Below are positions 51,289 through 62,052 of a DNA stretch of 64,000 bases, piece after piece (positions within the stretch are counted from its first letter, which is position 1; the number at the start of each line of letters is the position of its first letter). The stretch comes from Fragilaria crotonensis. Lineage: Eukaryota > Bacillariophyta > Fragilariophyceae > Fragilariales > Fragilariaceae. Below the pieces are notes generated by a model, which was not told where the DNA came from, made no database searches, and saw only the letters and a list, made by a program, of their open reading frames with translations. Position numbers and translations under genes: made by a program. The DNA lies in the NCBI GenBank assembly GCA_022925895.1, contig JAKSYS010000135.1, forward strand, positions 43,980-107,979. The letters run 5' to 3'.

Positions 51289-52626
51289 CTATAAAATACA
51301 TACTTTTTTAACAATAGCAAGTAATATGTTTAATTTTGCTAAAAACCTACCATTGGCGGTACACCTGCTATTGAAAAAGTGCTGTCATTAAAATAATTGC
51401 TAATATTTTATTTGATTTAGCTAACAAAACAAAATCAGCTAAATCTCTATTTTGTTTTTTCGTTAGTTTTTTAGACGTAAAAACATAAAAACAGACCAAA
51501 TACATAATCCTGAACTTATATACACAATTAAATAACAAAATAACATATGAAAACCATCGAAAGATTCGGAAATATACGAAATTAATAAATACCCCATGTG
51601 ACTAATAGAACTATATGCCAACAAACTTTTGAATTTTCGTTGTTCTAATCCACCTAAAGAACCTACAACGATACTTAATACAGCAACTAATGAAACTACA
51701 CCTTTTGACCAAGATAAATCTGAAATAAGAACAGAAGAAGAAAAACGTAAAATCACAATAAAAATACTAATTTTGGGAACTATAGCAAAAAAAAAAGCTG
51801 AACTTGTGGGAGAATTTTCATAAATATCTGGCGACCACATATGGAAAGGGGCTAGCGCTAATTTGAAAAATAAACTTACAAAAATAAATAGTAACCCTAT
51901 TATTAAAAAATTTCCTGTCTCTAAAATAATTTTATAATTAAAAGATGATAGACTATTAAAATAGAGTAAACTAATACCGTTTGAATCTATTATTGACATT
52001 AAAGAATTATTATTAGCATAGAAAATGTTTAAATCGCGCAGTTCGGAAAAATTAACAGTACCTAATGCACCGTAAATTAATGAAGAACCGAACAAAAACA
52101 ATCCTGAAGAAAAGATCCTAAAATAAAATATTTTAAACCGCTCTCTACAGAATAAGATGAGTTTTTTTAAAAGCTGTTAACAAATAAAACGACAAACTTT
52201 GCAATTCTATAGCTAAATAAGTAGTCATTAAATCATTGGAAGAACACAGTAAAAATAATCCTAAAACCGCAAACAGTAAAATAATAACATATTCAAAAGA
52301 GTTAATTTTTTGAGCAATTAAATACTGTTTAATTAACAATAAACAAATTAAAGAAGAAATGCCTATGATAAATCTAGAACTAAAACTTAAATAGTCATTA
52401 ATAATTGTATTAGAAAAACTTACGTATCGTAAACTTCCTAAACAATCATTCCATAAAAGGCAACAAGACATAAAAATAGTTAAAACAGATAGATTTATTA
52501 AAGAAGACTGTATTAATGGAAACCCATGTTGGCTATTAATAGAGATGAAAAGACAATGAATAATTAAATACATAATAGAAATACCTAAAAAAATTCTGTA
52601 AACACACTCATTTCACTTAATTTCAT
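51289..52626 (-). CDS. nad2: NADH dehydrogenase subunit 2 (five frameshifts)
   Basis: Antiporter-like subunit of complex I. From ATG at 52626 (MKLSEMSVFTEFF) conserved Nad2 parts follow: SSNDLMTTYLAIELQSLSFYLL, LALAPFHMWSPDIYENSPTS, AYSSISHMGYLL, SIAGVPPMVGF and a normal end at 51289. Each join needs one extra base in an A/T run: A7 at about 52585-52592, T7 at 52162-52168, T6 at 51467-51472, A5 at 51374-51378 and A5 at 51341-51345 (plus-strand bases). All five are one base short, so systematic homopolymer loss is more likely than decay. Confidence 0.88.
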
Positions 52627-52782
52627 AGTTTCAATTATCATTTTAAAATTAAAATAGTTAACTTCTTTTATATTAAAACTGAATTTTGGCAGATCTTTTC
52701 CATAAAAACGTTATAAAACTTAAAGTAATTTTGTTTTATGTAAATATATTATATTTAAAACTTTATACCATCTTAGTGTTTT

Positions 52783-52871
52783 TGGAAAGAAAAGGATTCG
52801 AACCTTCGATATAGTTTCTGCTATATAAAGATTTAGCAGATCTTCACTTTAAACCGCTCAGTCATCTTTCC
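52783..52871 (-). tRNA. trnS: tRNA-Ser (GCU)
   Basis: Acceptor GGAAAGA/TCTTTCC, anticodon stem AAGAT/ATCTT with loop CTGCTAA (anticodon GCT), long variable arm as in class II tRNAs. Confidence 0.93.
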
Positions 52872-52988
52872 TTTTAGTATACACAGATACACATCGAAAG
52901 ATTAAGTATTATTAAAAAATAGCTGATTCAAAATAATAGAATACATTCACTATTTTACAACGAATAATCAAAGAAAACATTTTAAAAG

Positions 52989-53061
52989 TATCCTTAACGG
53001 GATTTGAACCCGTGTTACTACCGTGAAAGGGTAAGGTCCTAAACCACTAGACGATAAGGAC
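52989..53061 (-). tRNA. trnE: tRNA-Glu (UUC)
   Basis: Acceptor GTCCTTA/TAAGGAT, anticodon stem TTACC/GGTAG with loop CTTTCAC (anticodon TTC), T-arm ACGGG TTCAAAT CCCGT. Confidence 0.93.
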
Positions 53062-53078
53062 TGAAAGAATATTTATTT

Positions 53079-53378
53079 TTACCAGCTTGATTTTTTTAAA
53101 GAACAAAGATATCCAAATCTAGCAAGTCTTAAAAACATTATACGTGAAAAACTGTAAAATTTATTAATTCTTTTTCGTCTACCTGTTATAATACACCTGT
53201 TACAATAAACAGTAGAAGAGCCTCCCTTAGGCATTTTTGCTATTGTTAACTCAGCTTTCCATCGTATATAAATTGAAAGATTGTTATTTTTTACTATATT
53301 TTTTAAAAGAAACCTTTTTATTTCATTTAAAAATAAAAGGTTTCTATTTATTTTATCTTTTCGTACTTGTTTTTTCAT
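53079..53378 (-). CDS. rps14: Ribosomal protein S14
   Basis: 99 residues. The C-terminal half has the S14 signature RCIITGRRKRINKFYSFSRIMFLRLA, and KMPKGGSSTVYCNRC lies before it; the full bacterial zinc-site pair is not retained. Five bases after nad9 and not fused to it. Intact, normal length. Confidence 0.94.
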   Translation of the reverse strand: MKKQVRKDKINRNLLFLNEIKRFLLKNIVKNNNLSIYIRWKAELTIAKMPKGGSSTVYCNRCIITGRRKRINKFYSFSRIMFLRLARFGYLCSLKKSSW

Positions 53379-53383
53379 AAAAA

Positions 53384-53948
53384 TTAATTAGCCCAAGGTG
53401 ATATAAAGTTGAAAGTCCTATACTCTTGACTTAATTCGATCGACTCATTAATAACTCGTTTTTGAGTTTCACTATAACGCATTTCTATAAAACCACTTAA
53501 AGGAAAGTCTTTTCGTAACGGATACCCATTAAAACCATAATCAGTTAAAATTCTTTTAAGATTTGAATGGTTCTTAAAAAAACCCCAAACATATCCCAAA
53601 CCTCTGATTCAAACCACCCTGCAGCAGAAAAAACGGACGTAACAGAAAAATACTACCTAATTCATAAGTAAAAATTTTTAGCTTAAGTCTTGTATTATAT
53701 CGAATACTTAACAAATCATATACAACAACAAACCTATAAAGACTCTTTGGATAATCCACTCCTGATATACTTGTTAATATTTTAAATTGACATAAAAAAT
53801 GATTTTTAAAAAATAATAGAATCTCTAATATATCATTAGTTTGAACAATTAAAATAATTTCTGAATTATAGTATTGAATTTTTTTAATTGGACAAATTTG
53901 AGATATATTCTTAAAATTTTCTGTAACAATTATATTATTAGACATCAC
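53384..53948 (-). CDS. nad9: NADH dehydrogenase subunit 9 (one frameshift)
   Basis: 30-kDa-type matrix-arm subunit of complex I (NuoC). From ATG at 53948 the first part has [37 protein letters not shown] and TYELGSIF. The second part, in another frame, has the motif [17 protein letters not shown] followed by [23 protein letters not shown]. One extra T in the T5 run at about 53646-53650 joins them. Length about 188 residues, as expected. Seven bases after nad7. Confidence 0.9.
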
Positions 53949-53955
53949 TTAAAAT

Positions 53956-55152
53956 TTATCTATCAACTTCACCAAATACAATATCTTGAGTACCTATTAT
54001 AGTCACAACGTCAGCAATCATGTGTCCTTTGGACATATGATTTAATGCTTGCAAATGACTAAACCCTGGAGCTTTAATTTTACACCTATAAGGCCTATTA
54101 CTTCCGTCAGACACTAAATACACACCGAATTCACCTTTAGGGGCCTCAGTCCCTACATAAGTTTCGCTTGCAGGTATGGTAAAACTTTGTGTATACATTT
54201 CAAAATGATGTATTAAAGATTCCATTGATTGTTTAATTTTATACCTAGATGGTGGTATTAACTTATTATCTGTCGATTTTATAGGCCCGTGAGGTATTTG
54301 AATTAAGCATTGCTTAATAATTTTAATAGATTCTCGCATCTCAAACACTCTTACCAAATACCGATCATAACAATCTCCATTTTTACCTACAGGTATTTTA
54401 AAATCCACTTCTCTATAAATTTCATAAGGTTGACTTTTTCTTAAATCCCAACTAATACCAGAACCTCTTAACATAACACCACTAAAACCCCAATCATATG
54501 CGTCTTTTACTGAAACCACCCCAATGTTTATTAATCGCTGTTTCCATATGCGATTTTCTGTTAGCATATCTTCCATTTCAACAAGCCTTAAATTAAATTG
54601 CTCAACAAATATATAAATATCTGTTAAAAGCCCTTTAGGTAAATCTAAATGAACTCCACCAGGTCTAAAATACGATGAGTGTAACCTTGCTCCTGATACA
54701 CGTTCATAAAATTCCATTAGTTTTTCTCTCTCCTCAAATGCCCATAAAAAAGGGGTCATAGCACCAACATCCATAGCATGACACCCTACGGCAAGTAAAT
54801 GATTTAAAATTCGTGTGATCTCAGCAAATAAAACCCTTATATATTGTGCTCTTTTTGGAATTTTTGCGTTGAATAATTTCTCAACAGCCAAACAATATGA
54901 GTGTTCTTGTGCCATCATAGACACATAATCTAATCGATCTAAATAAGGTAATGCTTGAATATAATTTTTATATTCTATTAATTTTTCAGTACCTCTGTGC
55001 AACAGACCTATATGAGGTTCTGCTCTCAAAATAACTTCCCCATCAAGTTCTAAGATTAAACGTAAAACTCCGTGAGCTGCAGGATGCTGTGGGCCAAAAT
55101 TAATAGTAAAATTTTTTATTTTTTTCAATAAAGATTTTTTTTTTAAAGTCAT
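53956..55152 (-). CDS. nad7: NADH dehydrogenase subunit 7
   Basis: 49-kDa-type subunit of complex I that forms the quinone pocket (NuoD). 398 residues, intact. Motifs: [22 protein letters not shown] at the N-terminus, [52 protein letters not shown] and the C-terminal [18 protein letters not shown]. Start ATG at 55152, 18 bases from trnI. Confidence 0.96.
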   Translation of the reverse strand: MTLKKKSLLKKIKNFTINFGPQHPAAHGVLRLILELDGEVILRAEPHIGLLHRGTEKLIEYKNYIQALPYLDRLDYVSMMAQEHSYCLAVEKLFNAKIPKRAQYIRVLFAEITRILNHLLAVGCHAMDVGAMTPFLWAFEEREKLMEFYERVSGARLHSSYFRPGGVHLDLPKGLLTDIYIFVEQFNLRLVEMEDMLTENRIWKQRLINIGVVSVKDAYDWGFSGVMLRGSGISWDLRKSQPYEIYREVDFKIPVGKNGDCYDRYLVRVFEMRESIKIIKQCLIQIPHGPIKSTDNKLIPPSRYKIKQSMESLIHHFEMYTQSFTIPASETYVGTEAPKGEFGVYLVSDGSNRPYRCKIKAPGFSHLQALNHMSKGHMIADVVTIIGTQDIVFGEVDR

Positions 55153-55169
55153 GGCGAATACTAAATTTT

Positions 55170-55242
55170 TAAGCTTAAGTAGATTTGAACTACTGGCTTT
55201 ACGCTTATCAGGCGTACGCTCTAACCCCTGAGCTACAAGCTT
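55170..55242 (-). tRNA. trnI: tRNA-Ile (GAU)
   Basis: Acceptor AAGCTTG/TAAGCTT, D-stem GCTC/GAGC, anticodon stem TACGC/GCGTA with loop CTGATAA (anticodon GAT), T-arm AGTAG TTCAAAT CTACT. Confidence 0.94.
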
Positions 55243-55265
55243 AACTGTTGAGATGACAATAACTT

Positions 55266-56036
55266 TTAATTATTGCTTAGTTCTAATTTAGTCATAATAT
55301 AATTATGAAATTGTAAAGTTGGTAGAGCCACAACCACTATAGGCATAAACCCGTGATTTACCCCACAAATTTCACTACATTGACCAAAAAATACACCAAT
55401 ACGTTTAATAAATAGATTAACTTGATTTAATCTACCAGGACAAGCGTCTATTTTTAAACCAAACGAAGGAATAGTCCAGCTGTGTAAAACATCAGCAGCA
55501 CTTATCAATACCCGTAAATGGGTATTAGTTGGTAATACTACACGTTTATTTGTTTCTAATAATCGGAAATATCCTTGTTTATTCTTTGGAAGCCCGTCTA
55601 GAACCATCATATAACAAACATATTTTAAATTTTGGTTTTTTTTTTGACAAGAGTTAAAATCTGAGATTTCGTAACTCCAAAACCATTGATGTCCTAAAAT
55701 TTTTAAAGATAATTCAGGATCAGAGATTTCATCCATAGAATATAAAAGAGTAAACGATGGGGTAGCTAGTAAAAGAAGTATTAAAGCCGGCACAGAAGTC
55801 CACACAATCTCTAATTCTTTTGAATGAACAAATTTAGAATTATACTTATTGTGAAATTCAACAAAATAATAGACGGTTAACACTAAAAACCAGCCTACAA
55901 ATAAAACGATTACGATTAACAAAAATGTCAGGTGCTTATTAAATATTAAGATACCTTCCATGGATATACTGGCAGGGTCTTGGAAACCCATCTGCCAGTA
56001 GGTTGGAGCGTCTGTATGAAAAATTTTAAACAACAT
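55266..56036 (-). CDS. cox2: Cytochrome c oxidase subunit 2
   Basis: Carries the CuA centre that takes electrons from cytochrome c. 256 residues: two N-terminal helices, then the intermembrane-space cupredoxin domain. [33 protein letters not shown] and the CuA loop [18 protein letters not shown] with both cysteines, His and Met are all present. It has an insert of about 20 residues after the YEISDF motif ([14 protein letters not shown]). Intact. Confidence 0.96.
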   Translation of the reverse strand: MLFKIFHTDAPTYWQMGFQDPASISMEGILIFNKHLTFLLIVIVLFVGWFLVLTVYYFVEFHNKYNSKFVHSKELEIVWTSVPALILLLLATPSFTLLYSMDEISDPELSLKILGHQWFWSYEISDFNSCQKKNQNLKYVCYMMVLDGLPKNKQGYFRLLETNKRVVLPTNTHLRVLISAADVLHSWTIPSFGLKIDACPGRLNQVNLFIKRIGVFFGQCSEICGVNHGFMPIVVVALPTLQFHNYIMTKLELSNN

Positions 56037-56210
56037 TTAATTTTAAATTTTTATTAAAATAGCACAAACAGACGCACCCACCTATATCACTTGTATTACT
56101 ACAAAAACCACCCACCTTTTTTTTAACGATACCACAGTTACTATTTTTATTTATATGTCAAATTAATCTTTTAAACTTATAAATAAAAATTAATAAAAAT
56201 AATATTTTTA

Positions 56211-56283
56211 TGTTAACAGTTGGAATCGAACCAACGACCTCCGGGGCATGAGCCCGATAAGCGAACCTCTGCTTCTTGCTAAC
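56211..56283 (-). tRNA. trnM: tRNA-Met (CAU), third CAU tRNA
   Basis: Acceptor GTTAGCA/TGTTAAC, D-stem AAGC/GCTT, anticodon stem TCGGG/CCCGG with loop CTCATGC (anticodon CAT), T-arm GTTGG TTCGATT CCAAC. The G:C-rich anticodon stem is the kind seen in initiator tRNAs, so this may be the fMet species (inference). Confidence 0.9.
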
Positions 56284-56399
56284 TTTTCAAATTTTAATGT
56301 TATTTTTTATTATAAATATAAGTTTATAATAAACACACATCTTTTGATCGTTATTTCCATAGAAACAAAAGTCTACTTTTATTAGATTAAGTCTGCAAA

Positions 56400-59300
56400 A
56401 AATCATAAAACAACATTTTTTGCTAAAACTTTGCCCTCTTTTTGGTAATTTTATGTGAAAAACACCGTTTTTAGTTACTTTGGTATAAAAATACCTAAAA
56501 GTCTGTAAACATTTTTATCGAAAAAAAAATAAGTGAACATTTTTACTTTTCTCTATATTAATGAAAAAATTTCCGTCGTACTTTTTTTTTGCAAATTGCA
56601 TTTAAAATTGTGTTATTTTTATTTAATACAACTTCGTTTTACTGTTTTTCGTCAAAACCTTTCCAATTGGAGTCGTTGGAAACTAAAAATGTACGCAGTT
56701 TGTTCGATTTTGTTGCTTTTTATGAAAACAATACAATTTCCATCGAATTTGAAACTCAAAATTACACTTTCCGTCAAACCTTTCGGATTTAATTGATTGC
56801 TAATTTAAAATCTCACTTTTCGTAAATGCTTCTAAAAAAACGATATTTTGATTTGTTTTAAGACAAATTGTGCTTTTTTAGGCAAAAGCACAGACTACTG
56901 TCTGTACTCGCAAAAATGGCTTCATTTTTCCCTTGGCCCATAAGGGAAAAATTTAGCCTGTTTTTTTATTTTTTTGCTTTTTTACCCTCTTTTGGTAATT
57001 TTATGTGAAAAACACCTTTTTTAGTTACTTTGGTATAAAAATACCTAAAAGTCTGTAAACATTTTTATCGAAAAAAAAATAAGTGAACATTTTTACTTTT
57101 CTCTATATTAATGAAAAAATTTCCGTCGTACTTTTTTTTGCAAATTGCATTTAAAATTGTGTTATTTTTATTTAATACAACTTCGTTTTACTGTTTTTTC
57201 GTCAAAACCTTTCCAATTGGAGTCGTTGGAAACTAAAAAATGTACGCAGTTTGTTCGATTTTGTTGCTTTTTATGAAAACAATACAATTTCTATCGAATT
57301 TGAAACTCAAAATTACACTTTTCGTCAAACCTTTCTGATTTTATCGATGGTTGTTGAAAAACGCAGAAAGATTTGTTACAGTTTTTTCCGTCAAACCTTT
57401 CTGATTTAATTGATTGCTAATTTAAAATCTCACTTTTCGTAAATGCTTCTAAAAAAACGATATTTTGATTTGTTTTAAGACAAATTGTGCTTTTTTAGGC
57501 AAAAGCACAGACTACTGTCTGTACTCGCAAAAATGGCTTCATTTTTCCCTTGGCCCATAAGGGAAAAATTTAGCCTGTTTTTTTATTTTTTTGCTTTTTT
57601 ACCCTCTTTTGGTAATTTTATGTGAAAAACACCTTTTTTAGTTACTTTGGTATAAAAATACCTAAAAGTCTGTAAACATTTTTATCGAAAAAAAAATAAG
57701 TGAACATTTTTACTTTTCTCTATATTAATGAAAAAATTTCCGTCGTACTTTTTTTTTGCAAATTGCATTTAAAATTGTGTTATTTTTATTTAATACAACT
57801 TCGTTTTACTGTTTTTCGTCAAAACCTTTCCAATTGGAGTCGTTGGAAACTAAAAATGTACGCAGTTTGTTCGATTTTGTTGCTTTTATGAAAACAATAC
57901 AATTTCTATCGAATTTGAAACTCAAAATTACACTTTTCGTCAAACCTTTCTGATTTTATCGATGGTTGTTGAAAAACGCAGAAAGATTTGTTACAGTTTT
58001 TTCCGTCAAACCTTTCGGATTTAATTGATTGCTAATTTAAAATCTCACTTTTCGTAAATGCTTCTAAAAAAACGATATTTTGATTTGTTTTAAGACAAAT
58101 TGTGCTTTTTTAGGCAAAAGCACAGACTACTGTCTGTACTCGCAAAAATGGCTTCATTTTTCCCTTGGCCCATAAGGGAAAAATTTAGCCTGTTTTTTTA
58201 TTTTTTTGCTTTTTTACCCTCTTTTGGTAATTTTATGTGAAAAACACCTTTTTAGTTACTTTGGTATAAAAATACCTAAAAGTCTGTAAACATTTTTATC
58301 GAAAAAAATAAGTGAACATTTTTACTTTTCTCTATATTAATGAAAAATTTCCGTCGTACTTTTTTTGCAAATTGCATTTAAAATTGTGTTATTTTTATTT
58401 AATACAACTTCGTTTTACTGTTTTTTCGTCAAAACCTTTCCTATTGGAGTCGTTGGAAACTAAAAAATGTACGCAGTTTGTTCGATTTTGTTGCTTTTTA
58501 TGAAAACAATACAATTTCTATCGAATTTGAAACTCAAAATTACACTTTTCGTCAAACCTTTCTGATTTTATCGATGGTTGTTGAAAAACGCAGAAAGATT
58601 TGTTACAGTTTTTTCCGTCAAACCTTTCGGATTTAATTGATTGCTAATTTAAAATCTCACTTTTCGTAAATGCTTCTAAAAAAACGATATTTTGATTTGT
58701 TTTAAGACAAATTGTGCTTTTTTAGGCAAAAGCACAGACTACTGTCTGTACTCGCAAAAATGGCTTCATTTTTCCCTTGGCCCATAAGGGAAAAATTTAG
58801 CCTGTTTTTTTATTTTTTTGCTTTTTTACCCTCTTTTGGTAATTTTATGTGAAAAACACCTTTTTTAGTTACTTTGGTATAAAAATACCTAAAAGTCTGT
58901 AAACATTTTTATCGAAAAAAAAATAAGTGAACATTTTTACTTTTCTCTATATTAATGAAAAAATTTCCGTCGTACTTTTTTTTGCAAATTGCATTTAAAA
59001 TTGTGTTATTTTTATTTAATACAACTTCGTTTTACTGTTTTTCGTCAAAACCTTTCCAATTGGAGTCGTTGGAAACTAAAAATGTACGCAGTTTGTTCGA
59101 TTTTGTTGCTTTTTATGAAAACAATACAATTTCTATCGAATTTGAAACTCAAAATTACACTTTTCGTCAAACCTTTCTGATTTTATCGATGGTTGTTGAA
59201 AAACGCAGAAAGATTTGTTACAGTTTTTTCCGTCAAACCTTTCGGATTTAATTGATTGCTAATTTAAAATCTCATTTTTCGTAAATGCTTCTAAAAAACG

Positions 59301-61310
59301 ATATTTTGATTTGTTTTAAGACAAATTGTGCTTTTTAGGCAAAAGCACAGACTACTGTCTGTACTCGCAAAAATGGCTAAATTTTTCCTTGGCCCATAAG
59401 GGAAAAATTTAGCCTGTTTTATTTTTTTTTTACCCTCTTTTGGTAATTTTATGTGAAAAACACCTTTTTAGTTACTTTGGTATAAAAATACCTAAAAGTC
59501 TGTAAACATTTTTATCGAAAAAAATAAGTGAACATTTTTACTTTTCTCTATATTAATGAAAAATTTCCGTCGTACTTTTTTTTGCAAATTGCATTTAAAA
59601 TTGTGTTATTTTTATTTAATACAACTTCGTTTTACTGTTTTTTCGTCAAAACCTTTCCAATTGGGGTCGTTGGAAACTAAAAAATGTACGCAGTTTGTTC
59701 GATTTTGTTGCTTTTTATGAAAACAATACAATTTCTATCGAATTTGAAACTCAAAATTACACTTTTCGTCAAACCTTTCTAATTTTATCGATGGTTGTTG
59801 AAAAACGCAGAAAGATTTGTTACAGTTTTTTCCGTCAAACCTTTCGGATTTAATTGATTGCTAATTTAAAATCTCACTTTTCGTAAATGCTTCTAAAAAA
59901 ACGATATTTTGATTTGTTTTAAGACAAATTGTGCTTTTTTAGGCAAAAGCACAGACTACTGTCTGTACTCGCAAAAATGGCTTCATTTTTCCCTTGGCCC
60001 ATAAGGGAAAAATTTAGCCTGTTTTTTTATTTTTTTGCTTTTTTACCCTCTTTTTGGTAATTTTATGTGAAAAACACCTTTTTTAGTTACTTTGGTATAA
60101 AAATACTTAAAAGTCTGTAAACATTTTTATCGAAAAAAAATAAGTGAACATTTTTACTTTCCTCTATATTAATGAAAAAATTTCCGTCATACTTTTTTTT
60201 TGCAAATTGCATTTAAAATTGTGTTATTTTTATCTAATGGATACCACTTCGTTGTACTGTTTTTTCGTCAAAACCTTTCCAATTGGAGTCGTTGGAAACT
60301 AAAAAATGTACGCAGTTTGTTCGATTTTGTTGCTTTTTATGAAAACAATACAATTTCCATCGAATTTGAAACTCAAAATTACACTTTTCGTCAAACCTTT
60401 CTGATTTTATCGATAGTTGTTGAAAAACACAGAAAGATTTGTTACTGTTTTTCCGTCAAACCTTTCGGATTTAATTGATTGCTAATTTAAAATCTCACTT
60501 TTCGTAAATGCTTCGAAAAAGCGATATTTTGATTTGTTTTAAGACAAATTGTGCTTTTTTAGGCAAAAGCACAGACTACTGTCTGTACTCGCAAAAATGG
60601 CTTCATTTTTCCCTTGGCCCATAAGGGAAAAATTTAGCCTGTTTTTTTATTTTTTTGCTTTTTTACCCTCTTTTTGGTAATTTTATGTGAAAAACACCTT
60701 TTTTAGTTACTTTGGTATAAAAATACTTAAAAGTCTGTAAACATTTTTATCGAAAAAAAATAAGTGAACATTTTTACTTTCCTCTATATTAATGAAAAAA
60801 TTTCCGTCGTACTTTTTTTTTGCAAATTGCATTTAAAATTGTGTTATTTTTATCTAATGGATACCACTTCGTTGTACTGTTTTTTCGTCAAAACCTTTCC
60901 AATTGAAGTCGTTGGAAACTAAAAAATGTACGAAGTTTGTTCGATTTTGTTGCCTTTTATGAAAACAATACAATTTCCATCGAATTTGAAACTCAAAATT
61001 ACACTTTTCGTCAAACCTTTCGGATTTAATTGATTGCTAATTTAAAATCTCACTTTTCGTAAATGCTTCGAAAAAAGCGATGTTTTGATTTGTTTTAAGA
61101 CAAATTCTGCTTTTTTAGGCAAAAGCACAGACTACTGTCTGTACTCGCAAAAATGGCTTCATTTTTCCCTTGGCCCATAAGGGAAAAATTTAGCCTGTTT
61201 TTTTAATTTTTTGCTTTTTTACCCTCCTTTTGATAATTTTATGTGAAAAACACCGTTTTTAGTTACTTTGGTATAAAAATACCTAAAAGTCTGTAAACAT
61301 TCTTACTTTT
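56400..61310. repeat. Eight direct tandem repeats of about 0.55-0.62 kb
   Basis: Non-coding. The anchor AAGTGAACATTTTTAC begins at about 56531, 57081, 57698, 58310, 58925, 59526, 60142 and 60762, giving spacings of 550, 617, 612, 615, 601, 616 and 620. The first and last units lack a block of about 65 bases (ATTTTATCGATGGTTGTTG... region). Short frames of 60-98 codons repeat with the DNA and show no coding sign. Such arrays are typical of large diatom-type mitochondrial genomes. Confidence 0.93.
56868..56968. repeat. Hairpin cluster inside each tandem unit (first example)
   Basis: Consecutive inverted repeats: GTGCTTTT/AAAAGCAC, ACAGAC/GTCTGT (loop TACT) and TCCCTT/AAGGGA (loop GGCCCAT). TTTGT/ACAAA lies just upstream, and another hairpin GGTAT/ATACC lies in the other half of the unit. 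The cluster recurs in every unit, including the inverted ones, with the stems conserved even where the rest varies. Confidence 0.8.
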
Positions 61311-62052
61311 CGTCAAACGTTTTTGATTTTATCGATGGTTGTTAAAAAACATAGAAAGATTTGTTACTTGTTTTTCCGTTTTGTTGTTTTTCCGTCAAAA
61401 CCTTTCCAATTGGAGTCATTACAAATTTAAAAATGTACGAAGTTTGTTAGATTTTGTCGATTTTAGTGAAAACAATACGATTTTCGTCTAATTTGGCACT
61501 TAAAACTCCATTTTCGTGGAAAGTTTTCCCTCCCCTAGGACCCCCTCCTATTAGAATCACTGAAGTCCTGTTCCGTGGCTTCCCTCCCGAGAGAAACCCC
61601 TCTTCCTCTATACCAGTTTTTCTCAATTTAGTTTTTTCCAAGAACCGGATACATTATTTCTCCTTTTTTCTCAATTGGTACTCCCATCAGGTAAATCCCA
61701 GTTCTTCTTTTAGTTCTATGTACTTTTACCTCACGATCGTTCTAAGTCCTACACACTGCTAATATATAGAGAATCTCCAGCCCCAGCCCCTTTCCAGCCC
61801 TTTATCGAAATATTTTTTTTCTCTTTTTTCACCTTTCCTCTATATTAATGAAAAAATTTCCGTCGTACTTTTTTTTTGCAAATTGCATTTAAAATTGTGT
61901 TATTTTTATCTAATGGATACCACTTCGTTGTACTGTTTTTTCGTCAAAACCTTTCCAATTGAAGTCGTTGGAAACTAAAAAATGTACGAAGTTTGTTCGA
62001 TTTTGTTGCTTTTTATGAAAACAATACAATTTCCATCGAATTTGAAACTCAA
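61310..62052. repeat. Composite repeat unit with C/T-rich insert
   Basis: A ninth, altered unit. After CTGTAAACATTCTTAC it takes up new sequence rich in C and T on this strand (CCTCCCCTAGGACCCCCTCC, then CCAGCCCCAGCCCC near 61780) and returns to the standard unit at TTTCCTCTATATTAATG (about 61838). The same insert appears reversed at 62680-63060 and at 63770-64000, so it belongs to a longer unit of about 1.1 kb. Confidence 0.85.
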
